This document shows, one piece after another, positions 41,800-52,945 of a stretch of 64,000 nucleotides of DNA. The position numbers and the translations under genes are program-made. Positions within the stretch are counted from its first letter, which is position 1; every line of letters begins with the position of its first letter. Under the pieces are notes generated by a model, which made no database searches, was not told where the DNA came from, and saw nothing but the letters and a program-made list of their open reading frames with translations. The stretch comes from Amphiura filiformis (taxonomy: Eukaryota > Echinodermata > Ophiuroidea > Amphilepidida > Amphiuridae), in NCBI RefSeq assembly GCF_039555335.1, contig NW_027305506.1:930001-994000 (forward strand). The letters are read 5' to 3'.

Positions 41800-42236
41800 G
41801 TCCACGAATAGCAATCGGAGTGGTCATGGTGGTTGGGATGGGTCATGCTTTGGTGTGGCCTACAAGATCGCCAGACCTCACACTACTTGATTTCTTCCTT
41901 TGGGGCACAATCCAAAGTGATGACTACCAACAGATAGCTTCCAAGATCGTCGCAAACATATTACTTCTGCATTCGCTAATTATCCGGCGCACAAGGTTGG
42001 TACGCACTGTAATTGATAGAATGAGGACCAGGGCTAAAACCTGTGTTCGCCAAAGGAGGCTTTACCAGGTAAAGGGCAGAGCAACACAGACCTTACCAAA
42101 CCAACAAACTAAACAGCCCTGTTTTATCCCAAGAAAGAATAATGGATTATGTTGTAAATTAAAAGAAAGCAAAAAACAACAAAGTAAGAAAGTAAGAAGT
42201 ATAATAAAACAAAAGGCATTACTAACCAAAAAATAA
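41800..42236 (+). pseudogene. Mariner/IS630-type transposase C-terminal remnant
   Basis: The plus frame reads WPTRSPDLTLLDFFLWGTIQ, then, further on, RTVIDRMRTRAKTCVRQRR. W-P-x-R-S-P-D-L-x-x-L-D-F-x-L-W-G is the conserved segment around the last catalytic acidic residue of Tc1/mariner-related transposases. The first two catalytic residues and the N-terminus are missing, and a lysine-rich tail without family likeness follows. The 3' part (from 42021) is tandemly duplicated. Confidence 0.7.
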
Positions 42237-43230
42237 GTAATTGCAAGAATGGCAAAAGAAGTCCCATCCCACAACCACAATTTAATGACACTTAACAAAA
42301 TCTATTGCCCATATAATAAGCCCATCGGTAAGGCTCATTCCCTAAATAAAGTTATTTTTATAAAGTTATCGTTCAGGAATGGTTGATATTCATGCATGGT
42401 ACATGTACTCCTTTTCAATCTTTGAAGTAGCCAAAACTCCTCCGTGGACAGTGTGAAAAATGGGTACATTTCTTTAAAAGAGCATATCTTCATAGGTTTA
42501 TGCCGATTGGAATATTTGTTTCGGTTTATTAAAGCTAATGATTCCAGGTTTCTTTACATACCAAAATATATTTGATCAACTTTTCAGAAATAGGAGAAAA
42601 AGAGGGCGCAATGAGGGTTCTGTTGAATGAGGACCAGGGCTAAAACCTGTGTTCGCCAAAGGAGGCTATACCAGGTAAAGGGCAGAGCAACACAGACCTT
42701 ACCAAACCAACAAACTAAACAGCCCTGTTTTATCCCAAGAAAGAATAATGGATTATGTTGTAAATTAAAAGAAAGCAAGAAACAACAAAGTAAGAAAGTA
42801 AGAAGTATAATAAAACAAAAGGCATTACTAACCAAAAAATAAGTAATTGCAAGAATGGCAAAAGAAGTCCCATCCCAAAACCACAATTTAATGACACTTA
42901 ACAAAATCTATTGCCCATATAATAAGCCCATCGGTAAGGCTCATTCCCTAAATAAAGTTATTTTTATAAAGTTATCGTTCAGGAATGGTTGATATTCATG
43001 CATGGTACATGTACTCCTTTTCAATCTTTGAAGTAGCCAAAACTCCTCCGTGGACAGTGTGAAAATGGGTACATTTCTTTAAAAGAGCATATCTTCATAG
43101 GTTTGAGCCGATTGGAATATTTGTTTCGGATTATTAAAGCTAATGATTCCAGGTTTCTTTACATACCAAAATATATTTGATCAACTTTTCAGAAATAGGA
43201 GAAAAAGAGGGCACAATGAGGGTTCTGTTG
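42021..43230 (+). repeat. Tandem duplication with unit 606 bp
   Basis: The block from ATGAGGACCAGGGCTAAAAC (42021) to GGGTTCTGTTG (42625) is repeated from 42627 to 43230 with only a few differences (for example CGCA/CACA and one base in an A run). The unit covers the end of the transposase remnant and its 3' flank. The high identity points to a recent duplication or an assembly artefact. Confidence 0.9.
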
Positions 43231-45011
43231 TTTTGGGTTTTTTTGGGGTGGGGGCACCCTGTATACTTGGTTTATATTTAACTCCGTGCATGGTCGACGT
43301 TACCATGGTAAATGATATTACAATTTGTATACAATCACGTCAATGCATTGTGTTTGTTGCATTATATTTGCGTCAAATATTCACTCTTTGTTGCCGACGT
43401 TACTTGGTCCTATGCATTTTACTGGCCTATTATTTTACGTCATTCTACGTCACTATATATACATGTACATGTATCTTGCTTGAGATTTTGTTTGATCAAG
43501 TTTATAATTTTCTTGGCACTCAATAATCTCACACACATGTTGTGTGTTGATCTATTAAAGGCCTATTCAGTGATCCCAGTGAAAGAGAAAACCAAAACCT
43601 AAAAGCGTTTATAAATTGTCCAAAAGTGAAGTCATTACCATTGTTATCAGATATATTTGAAATGAAAAATTGGCATAAAACGTGGAAAACAGCAGTATTG
43701 TCAAATTTGAAGCCCCATTCAAATACATGTATTTAATATAGAAAAATTACAGATTAATGTAAAATGTCTTATTTTTGTCTTCAAGCTTTTGGCTTTTAAC
43801 CACTAGCATGCTATGTTAGCAATTAGCACATCGATGCCAAAGATACCAAAATCTGAATTTTGATGATTTTTACGATCCTCCAGAATCACAGAATAGGCCT
43901 AGCCTTTAATGGAGTCGTCATAACATTAATATAATGCATTATAATTATCAGAACATCACAATAATGACCTGCAATTTGATACATTATTGAACTTGAACTT
44001 TTGAACAGATTTACTGTATTTCTTGTTTTGTTTTGTTTTCATTCTGACCGCAACCGGTGTAAAGATTAACAGCAATACAACGCAAATATTGTACAGGCAT
44101 ATATATATATATATATAAGATTAAAAAAACAACAAAAAAACAAAACAACAACCAACAACAATAAGTACATTAAATGATGACCATTTGCGAATATATGATT
44201 CTAAGAATCTTTATTCTGTCGCTATAAAACTAATAGGGCCGTATACTGAAAACAGTCCTATATTGAAGGCCTATCTCAAATGTGTATAATAAATCGAGTT
44301 GAATGTACATTATATCAACATGAGTAAATGAAATGCATTAGAACTGTTCCTAGCCATGTACCTTAAATTTTACATTTATAGATGCAAATTTCAGCAGACA
44401 AATCTCAGTTTCAATGCCTTTCAAGCCCGGGGGACACTTCAATATATACTATAGGTGTAGGGCTGCATGCACTTGTACAGTAAGGACTAAGGAGCATTCG
44501 ATGAGAGCATGATTTTTAGCATTCGGAGAGAGCAAAATGTACAAAATATGGGGTCATTGGGTGATAGACGGACCGTTTGGATCTAAATTAGGGGGATATT
44601 GGGTTAGAGTGTATAAAATGTGGAGTGGGTGAGAGACAAAATAAGCCTCGAAAATTGAATTTCTAGTATTAATTGGCTTCAAATGGCTTTGTTATTTCAA
44701 AAGAAGTAACACAATCAAACAGTGATAGATGACTCATTGCTGTTCAAATGGAAAAATAAGGGTTTTTGCTGACAGATCGAATGGAGAAATAAGGGGTCTT
44801 TGGGTGACAGTTGCACTCGTTACAAAATAGCCCTATAGGGTCTTTGGTGACAGCTAAAGGCCCTACATACACGTCACCTCCAAAGTGGGAGTGCCCCCCG
44901 GGCTTTCAAGATTGCGGAAATCAAAGGTAAACTTAAGCTCCATTATAAAATAATGAACCTTTGATCTTTGATCAACCAGCCTATTTTTAAAACTTTTTAT
45001 TCATAATATTA
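43231..45011. other. Non-coding stretch
   Basis: The left part ends the transposon remnant (GGGGCACCCTGTATAC near 43250). The rest is AT-rich with a (TA)n run near 44100. No gene was recognised. Confidence 0.5.
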
Positions 45012-45447
45012 GGGCCTGTGCAATAATTATGAGCCCTGGGGAGGGTCAAATTTGGAGGGGGGGGGGGGGTCAAGAAATTTTGGGGAGCCGAAAGGGGGGG
45101 GCAAGCAATTTTGGCCAGCCGAGAGGGGGAAGCGATTTTTGGCACACATTCATGGGGTGCCTTTTAAATGAAACGCTCTAAAAAGGCTTAGGAAAACAGT
45201 ACGGAAATGATTAGTATGCAAATTTCCTGCTCGCTGCGCTCGCAACATATATCTAGACCATAAATGGTTTGCAAATTGGGATCCCAAAAAATTGGCATGT
45301 GTAAGGGGGGTGCAAAGATTTTTTGGCGGGCCGAGAATGGGGGGGGGCAAGCAATTTTTGGCAGGCCGAGAGGGGGGGAGGCAAGTGAGTTTTGGCGGGC
45401 CCTTCGAAATTTTACCCCCGGGGGGCTCATAATTATTGCACAGCCCC
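45012..45447. mobile_element. Inverted-repeat element with GGGCCTGTGCAATAATTATG ends
   Basis: The left end GGGCCTGTGCAATAATTATG, then AGCCC, is mirrored by GGGCTCATAATTATTGCACA, then GCCCC. The inside has repeated GGGGGGCAAGCAATTTT blocks. Non-autonomous; the superfamily is not certain. Confidence 0.8.
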
Positions 45448-45477
45448 AAAAGCTACTTTTATAAGAAAAAAAAACCT

Positions 45478-45655
45478 TCCCTGTGCATTTAAATCATTGC
45501 AATGTCAAGATGGTGGGAATGCCTATGCAAATTCTTTTTTACCCCGCACAATAAAAAGCATGGAACAGACGACCGACTTAGTTTCATCGCCAAAGCCCGA
45601 CGCCTATAAAGCTACCCTCGAGAAGCTACGTGACACCAATGGGCAGCCTTAGACC
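45478..45655 (+). pseudogene. LINE C-terminal tail, interrupted by a hAT-like element
   Basis: The plus frame reads AYANSFLPRTIKSMEQTTDL, then SSPKPDAYKATLEKL. N-S-x-x-P-R-T-I-x-x-x-x is the end of CR1-like LINE proteins. It ends at the insertion of the element 45656-47187, and its continuation lies from 47196. Confidence 0.6.
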
Positions 45656-47187
45656 CAGTGGCGTAACTTTGGGACAGGGTGCCCGGGGGCGAAAGTAGTT
45701 CGGGTGCCCCTAACCAAGGGTGTGCATGGTGCAGAGCTAATCAATTTTGGTATTGAAAGGCATAGACCTACCGAATAACTTACAAATAGTGTTTCAGATT
45801 AAATTTATTTCATGTTTCAATACAAGCTAATGCAGTGCATGTTAATAAAACAAAATGTTTTCATATTCTCCAATGTCTTTACTTTTGAAGACTCATCACT
45901 AGCAGCTACTAGCTGCAGTGACGTAGCTAGTGATTGTGGCGATCAGGGGCAAGAATACAAAATAATTTGGTATTAAATCAAGTTGAATTTAGGTCTTTAA
46001 AATGCCAATTTATGTTTCAACTAGCGGGATACCCGCGCTTCGCGCGGGTCCCCGCTAGATGAGTAAATGGGAGCGTTCACTATAACAGGAAGAATTACTG
46101 AACAGGTAGAATCATTGAAAAGTACATTTTTATTGATCTAAATCTGTCTCGTCTTACATTTTCTTTTTTAGTTTCTTCTGCTTAGCTTGTGATTTTTCGT
46201 TTCCATGTTATTTATTTAACCCGTTCCCATTATTTTCTAAATCAGTTCTTTCTTACATTTCCCTTTTAGCATCTTTTTTTATTTGCTGCTTGTGATTTCC
46301 CGTTTCCATCATATTTTTTACTTAATTCTGTTCTCATTATTTTAGCTTCTTTTTTTCTTACATTTCTTGATGATTAGTTTCTTTCCTACTTTGTTTCGTT
46401 CCCGTTTCATTTAGTGACTAACTTTAACCCGTTGGCCTGATTACTCGTACCTTTTTGTCCTCATTTTAATTTAATTTTTCTTTATAGTACCGCTTCATGT
46501 TGTTTATACATTACAACACACATCTTTTCCCCATTTATTATATCCTCTCATATCGTGTCTGCGGACGTGTTCACCCGTATCCCGTGACCCGTCCATGTAC
46601 TTTTTTTGTCCTTTAATTTTCCTTCTTTCCGTATTATCATGTCCACTGGTCTCTGGCTCGCATGTCGAGTGGCACTGCGCCGTTTACGCGCGCATTGGCG
46701 TAATGCGAATTACGCACGCGGCGCCGACGCGCTGGCGGCCAGCTGCAGTGACGCGTAGGCTGGTAACCGATTTTCATAACAAAAACCCCGTTTTTACCCA
46801 TATTTTTACTGTTTTTGCAGCCAATTCTTGACCGTTTCCAACCAAATTTTCGCATAACCGTCTCGGTATATGGTTCAATGTCCCGTATGAATTTGGCGAC
46901 ATTTGGATTGAAACTGACGGAGCCTTTATACACGATACATAGATACATACATAGATACATACATACAACATTCCCCTATTTATAGTAAGATGCGCGCGAA
47001 GCGCCCGAAAAATTTTGTGTTGAAGGGGCACCCAAATGAAGAGTAATTCTATGCATGGTGGGTAAAGGTTTCCACTTCTTTCCTATAACAAAGTATTATC
47101 GTGTCAAAGGCTATCCAGGCTTGGGTGCCCCTTAGCCCGGGTGCCCGGGGGCGCGGCCCCCCAGAGCCCATAGGAGTTACGCCACTG
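45656..47187. mobile_element. hAT-like element, 1.5 kb, with 8-bp target duplication
   Basis: The left end is CAGTGGCGTAACTTTGGG and the right end GGAGTTACGCCACTG, with further inverse GGTGCCCGGGGGCG blocks inside. CTTAGACC flanks both sides (45648-45655 and 47188-47195). The insert splits a LINE tail. No transposase was seen. A second element with a GC-rich hairpin appears nested inside (about 46020-47010). Confidence 0.88.
46018..46062. repeat. GC-rich hairpin CTAGCGGGATACCCGCGC
   Basis: AACTAGCGGGATACCCGCGC is followed by its near inverse (GCGCGGGTCCCCGCTAG). A related GCGCGCGAAGCGCCCG lies at 46991-47006, followed by the end of the nested block. This hairpin is probably the end of an element of its own, nested in the hAT-like element. 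Confidence 0.65.
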
Positions 47188-47195
47188 CTTAGACC

Positions 47196-48320
47196 CCACT
47201 CTCCTCACCTCCAGTCAAAGCGCCTTTATGGCGTTCTCAGGAGGATATCAACCAAGTGCCAAGTACCAAGTGCCCAATGGTACTTTTCCATAGCCACCAA
47301 AATTATTGGGGGGGGGAGGGGTCTGGACAGGAGCCACTGTGCTGTGTCTTCTGCGCTTTCGTTCTTGAAAAAAAAGTTTTCAGCCTGTGAGCCAATCACA
47401 ATTGGTAGTTTAGCTACGGGCTATCTGTAATAAATAACGCGTATGTGCAGCTCGTATGATAATAAAAATGGTCATGAAATCTTGACGAGATTCTCCATGC
47501 ATCAGCGCGGCGGCTCTCTCTCTCTCTCTCTCTCTCTCCGATGGACCTGTCATGCCTGTGCTTCATTTTTTTAAAGCTATCATGCTATCAATGTTCTTTA
47601 AACCAAAAAATTGTCAGAATACTATTCACAATATTTATATTAGTAATGCAGGTAGGGTAATTATAACTAGGCCTAGCTAGTGCTGATGTAAAAATAGTAT
47701 TGCCTTTTCAGGTATGAGTGAGCTGAGAATAGCTCTTTTGAAACGTCATTGGAAACACTGAACAATATGCCTATGCATGCATGCCCACCTCGCCCTAGCT
47801 ATTATTATTATTACAATATTTTTGCGTTTGAAGTTCTCTCCATGTACAGTGTATTAAAAGCTGTAATTAAAGCCCCATCACCATCATGCCCATGACATAC
47901 ATGTTGATGTTGTGGCCGTGGTCAAAACAGCAAGATAAATAAGCCTGCCTTGCATGCTTGCTTGACTTTGTAAACATTGCTATTAAAAAGTAAAAAATGA
48001 ATTTGAATGAACACAGCTGTACGCGATCCGACAGTGATCATATTTCAAAATACAAAGCGAAAGCATGACTTTTTAATTTTAACTTATTAAAAATACTCAC
48101 AAACATGAGTTTGCATAACGAGTGAGTTGAATTCACTTCCGCATCCATGGGCTATGGTGTTTGTATGCCCATGGCATGCGCCTCTTACGCATGTACGCAG
48201 GCGTTATTTCGAACACAGTGTATGCGGACAATCATCACGCTGTTGCCAGCTGTGTTTATTCAAATGAATTATAGGCTTGGCTTCCGCTAGGTAAATTAGA
48301 GTTCTGGTCTGCCTAGGCCT
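47196..48320. other. Non-coding stretch
   Basis: The first part (to about 47290) continues the LINE tail flank. A (CT)n run lies at 47513-47538. Around 47990-48260 the sequence resembles 230-430 of this window (GAACACAACTG..., TTCAAAATACAA...), so these are two copies of one repeat. Confidence 0.45.
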
Positions 48321-48897
48321 AAGCTGAATTTATACTCTATCGCTGAGCAGCAAGCACGATTGGTTTCTAGCCAATGAGGTAGCGCATTATTTCAAATACC
48401 AATCACTCATCGCGATTGCTGACCGATGGCGGTTAATTGAATTCTGCTTATAAATGCCCATATCAATTATCATACTATATTGCCTAGGCAATCGCAACGA
48501 GCAACTAGCGGGACGTAACATCTGTCGCTTCAACTTCAGCTGCTTATGATTTGACACTAAAGCTGGTTTCATACTACCCTGCCGCTTGCCGCTGAGCGGC
48601 GTGGCGCACGCGCATTGCAGACAAACGGACACAATCAAGGATTGTCATTGGTTGAAACGCCCAGCCGCTTGCCGCAGCGGCAAGTGGCAGGAAAGTATGC
48701 TGGGGGCATAATACAGCTGAATTTACACTAGTCTTGATCGCTTGACGCTTTCGCAGAAAAGCGATTCTCGCGCATGCTCAGTGTTTACTTCCGTTTTCAG
48801 AGCATCAAGCCGATCAATCATAACAAATCGATGAGGCTAAAATAATGTTGGTTTCGCGAGTTCAAGAAATCTCAGCGATCGAGTATAAATTCAGCTT
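48321..48897. mobile_element. Foldback element with AAGCTGAATTTATACTC ends, copy 2
   Basis: The ends AAGCTGAATTTATACTC and GAGTATAAATTCAGCTT match the element at 17821-18297. A smaller inverted repeat (AAGCTGGTTTCATACTACCC, then CCGCTTGCCGC, mirrored by GCCGCAGCGGCAAGTGG) is nested at about 48560-48710. Confidence 0.8.
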
Positions 48898-49002
48898 ACG
48901 CCAGCATGCTAGCGACTTATTGATATAAAGATACCAACAATCGCCTTTCCAAGTAGCGACGGAAGTTACGTCACAAAAAACATTGCGCCCCTTGCGAATG
49001 TC

Positions 49003-49384
49003 TATAGTCTGTCTCGTCTCCCATGTTCGATTCGCAGTGGCAGATTTGAATCGCACGCGCTAAAGTTTGTTCGGCTTATATAAGGCGGAAAAAATAAGAC
49101 TCAGGGCTCAGTGCTTACGCTAGTTGTGTGTTGCATAATGTGTGACTAGCGCATGCTTACGTGAATTTATGCGAGCGTAAGGTGGGACTTTATTGATGCG
49201 CGCAGTATAATACACTGAAGCCGAAGAAATTTAATTCCTGCAGGGATACATACGGGTAGAAGTGCGATTTACAAGTTCCGCTGGCGACGTAAAGTTCTGC
49301 GTAAACACACCGATTCCAATTTGCCACTGCGAAATCCAACATGGCATTAGCCGTTACTCTCAACTTGAGACGATACAGACTATA
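49003..49384. mobile_element. Foldback element carrying a TATA-like sequence
   Basis: TATAGTCTGTCTCGTCTC, then TTCGCAGTGGCAGATTTGAA, is mirrored by AATTTGCCACTGCGAAATCC, then GAGACGATACAGACTATA. Related foldback sequence lies at 61510-62265, so this is a repeat family. It sits about 370 bp upstream of the NLR-type exon. Confidence 0.75.
49077..49084 (+). promoter_or_regulatory. Possible TATA box TATATAAG
   Basis: TATATAAG is followed by GGCGG and purine-rich sequence, and it lies about 680 bp upstream of the plus-strand NLR exon. It is inside the foldback element 49003-49384. It could serve as a core promoter with a 5' untranslated exon spliced to the acceptor at 49755, but that is only a guess. 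Confidence 0.3.
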
Positions 49385-49755
49385 ATAGTATCATAAGGGT
49401 AGAAGGTTGGCCCGCAAGTGCCAAGTATGCAAGGCCCAAATTTGATCCTGATGTGTGATGTCCATAAAAACTAAGCGACGCTTGGGCTATCCTGTCTAGG
49501 CTTTCATGTCAGACTTTAAGGCCTAGCCCTAGCCTACTGAGCCTAGCCTACTGGTACTACTAAGCCTAGCCTGCCCTAGACCCCAAACAGCCAACTAAAA
49601 AGGTTTTCTAAATATGTAATGTACTATCATGTATGTATTATGCTAATTATATAGCCTAGGTTTAAAACTTGAGATAAAAATATAAACATGACATTGACAA
49701 TATTTATCATTAACAACATTTTTTCCCCTTTCTGTTACTGTTTGTTTTTACACAG

Positions 49756-51473
49756 AAAAAAATGATCAGAAAACTTGGAGAAATGTCAGCCAAGACCCTG
49801 ACCGCTACTGAGACACAGATTGTATTCACGAAAGAGGAAGCTATTGACAAGTTAGGTGGTGAAGGAATCCTGGTTCAATGTCAAAAATGTGGTATATTGT
49901 GTGACAAAGGTTCAGGTTCCGTCCAGTTTTTTCACAAATCAGGACAAGAATTTTGTGCCGGTGTTTATCTGAGTGAAAACCCAGATAAATTATCCGAGTA
50001 TTTGAAAGAAATAGAAGAAGTTCAAGAAGCTCTAAATCTAGGTCTTGTCCTGGTTTTTGCTGCTGGAAGTAATAAAGAAGCAGCAGAAAAAATTGTGAAG
50101 AAACTGGTGGAGCTGTTTACTACAGACGATTGCTGTAACAAGTACTACTCGGTTAAAGATGACGTGGAGAGGCACCCAGTTCTGAATTATGAGCAATCAC
50201 GCCAAGTGCAAAGATTGATTGAACTAATATTAGAGTGTGCATATGAGGGGGATATAGGCAAAGCTGCTGGCAGTCTGAAACCTGTCTTTTCAGATGGCCA
50301 AGTCCTGTTTACAGGACTTACGCAAAAACTTTCTTTGTCGCTTTCTTACTACATGAGGCACTGTGGAGAAGATGTAAGCGAAATACATCTTCACACAATT
50401 CCTCATGTAAAAGAAGATCAAATGGAAGAGATTATGGAAGGAGCGATGAGGGAAGAGTTTGTACAAACCTATGAAGTCATGAATATGCAAGAGTCTGGTC
50501 CATTGAAAAGACAGTGTGACAGATTTGCAGAAGCAAACAGAGCCACACTAAGTGAGAGTTTTAGGGAAATGCATGAAAAGGCCGCGGATGACGATGATCA
50601 TGACACTATGGCAGTGCTCGCGGCATACATTTCCTGTGTGGAAAAGACCGAAAGCCTACCCTCCTCAAATGAAGTTGATATAACACCTATTATTAATAGT
50701 CTACAGTTCTGCACAAATCTAAAATTGAACTGCAAAGAAGGGTACTTTGGCATCGCGAATAATAGAGTAGAAAATTTGTTGCAACAAATAATAAATGATT
50801 CAATCAATCCCTGCACCCTTGCAGTAGTCCCAGAACTGGATGCCTCATCCTTGACTTACCGGCGTGTCTGTAGTAATGCCTCCGATGTAACACGTGTCAT
50901 CAAATCAATCTCAAAGATGATAAATGTACACAAACTTGACATCAGCATGAATGAGTTTGAACCAGGAGACTCATCAGTATTAGCAAATAGCCTCATTCAA
51001 TGCACGCAATTACAAGAATTCAATATGAGTTACATGAAGGGTGTTACATCGTCAGACATGGGCCTACCCCCACCCCTAGCATCCTCAGACATGAATACGA
51101 TATTCACATGCTTTGCATTTCTTGTTTCATTACGTAAGCTTAATATATCATGGAACCGATTACCAAACGTAGACAGCGTGAAATGTCTACGTAAATGTCA
51201 AGCATTGCAACAGATAGACTTGGTGAAGATGGAAGGCGATGAGGATAAGATGGCTGCATTAATTACTACAGCTGGTGAATTACCTCAACTCACAACACTG
51301 AATCTCGCCTGGAATGATGTAATTAATGACAGCAAGTGTTTCTCAGCGATTATTAGTATTTTGCCTCATCTCAGGAATCTCAGGATTTTGAATCTAGGGT
51401 ACATCAAGTTTACAAAGGAACAACTGGAGACTCTGATATCAACATCAAGAAATACATCCATGCAGCAATTAGG
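49756..51473 (+). CDS. NLR-type receptor exon: end of NTPase region plus leucine-rich repeats
   Basis: This 1718-bp exon follows an acceptor TGTTTTTACACAG|AAA and ends TTAGG|GTAAGA, two bases into a codon. Counted from the first ATG (49762): residues about 1-75 look like the helical segment after a NACHT domain, with VFTKEEAIDKLG and VQFFHKSGQEFCAGVYLS, which matches the F-x-H-x-x-x-Q-E-F/Y-x-A-A-x-Y-L signature of NLR proteins. A helical middle follows. From about residue 380, leucine-rich repeats of the ribonuclease-inhibitor type appear (KLDISMNEFE, LRKLNISWNRLP, LTTLNLAWNDV, LRILNLGYIKF). NLRs are intracellular immune receptors, greatly expanded in some invertebrate deuterostomes. No NACHT, Death or CARD exon was found upstream in the window, so the exon is either an orphan, the 3' part of a gene with distant 5' exons, or a NACHT-less derivative starting at this ATG. 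Confidence 0.85.
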
Positions 51474-51519
51474 GTAAGAAACCTAACGTTTAAGCTTACT
51501 CAAAATAATGACATAAAAG

Positions 51520-52257
51520 TCGTCTCAATAAACCTCTTTTTTAGCAATCTTAGCAATGTTCTACATGAAGGTAAGTTATGTAGTGGTTAGTAGACAGTAT
51601 GAATGAAAGGATAAGGGGTTGTTTTTGTTATTTGGATGTTTATTTTGTTGTTTATTTGTTTGTTTTTGTCTTTACGTCTGTCCGTGTGTTTTTTTCGCGG
51701 CGCATTAGCATTGACCGGTGTGTGCGTTTTTCATGAAATAATTGGTCTGAATAAACTTCTTTTTTAGCAATTTTCGAAATATTTCACATCAAGGAAATTT
51801 ATATAATACTTTTCTAGAGAGTCTGAATGAAAGGATAGTGGTTTGCTTTTGTTGTTTGGGTGTTTATTTTGTTGTTTATTTGTTTGTTTTTGTCTTTACG
51901 TCTGTCCGTGATTTTTGTTTTGTTTTTTCGCGGCGCATTAGCATTGACCGGTGTGCGCGTTTTTCATGAAATAAAATATTTCGTGAAATAATTGGTCTGA
52001 ATAAACCCGTTTTTTAGCAATTTTCGAAATATTTTACATCATTGAAATGTATGTAATACTTTTCTAGAGTGTCTGAATGAAAGGATAGGGGTTTGGTTTT
52101 GTTGTTTGGATGTTTATTTTGTTGTTTATTTGTTTGTTTTTGTCTTTTATGTCTGTTCGTTTTTTGGGTTTTTTTGTTTTTTTGTTTTTTTCGTGGCGCA
52201 TATAGCGGCGTTGACAGGCCCGTTGCGGCGGCGCAAGGCGTTTGCGTTTGTGAAATA
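51520..52257 (+). repeat. Tandem repeat with unit about 225-255 bp, three copies, in the flank or intron of the NLR exon
   Basis: Units start near 51527, 51750 and 52000 with AATAAACYYSTTTTTTAGCA and contain GTGTCTGAATGAAAGGATA or a variant and TTTATTTTGTTGTTTATTTG. Two more units lie at 60811-61140, on the other side of the 52258-60810 insertion. The third copy is therefore split by the insertion. Confidence 0.88.
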
Positions 52258-52561
52258 CAGGGCCCGTGGCGTGTTTCACTAAGATGTACGTAAGTAGAGT
52301 CCTTACGTGCAGTATTTGGCGTTACTTACGAACGGTCTCTTACGACTGATCGTAGCCACGTACTGTACGTAAAACTGTTTCACTAAACTGTACGTGGCTA
52401 CGTTGAGTCGTAAGTCTGATTGTACGTAAACTCTGCGTGTAAACATGTTTTAAACACTGCGTTGAACCCCATACGCGCACATGCACGCTTATAATTGCGG
52501 ATTTTAAAATTGTGATTTTTATTTATTATGTAGGTCCTATTTAGCAATGTTATAGGTCTAT

Positions 52562-52573
52562 ATTTCCTTCTTT

Positions 52574-52613
<40 letters not shown>

Positions 52614-52945
52614 TTTCTCTTTCTTTCTTTCTGTTTTTCTTTCTTTATCTCTTTCTTTCTTTATCTCTTTCTATCTTTCTTTCTTTCTGTCTTTCTTTCT
52701 TTCTTTCTTTATCTCTTTCTTTCTTTCTTTCTTTCTTTCTTTATCTCTTTCTTTCTTTATCTCTTTCTTTCTTTCTTTATCTCTTTCTTTCTTTATCTCT
52801 TTTTTTCTTTATCTCTTTCTTTCTTTCTTTATCTCTTTCTTTCTTTATCTCTTTCTTTCTTTCTTTATCTCTTTCTTTCTTTCTTTATCTCTTTCTTTCT
52901 TTATCTCTTTTTTTTCTTTATCTCTTTCTATCTTTCTTTCTTTCT
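52562..52945 (+). repeat. (CTTT)n microsatellite
   Basis: About 380 bp of CTTT with regular TATCTCTTT interruptions. Confidence 0.95.
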
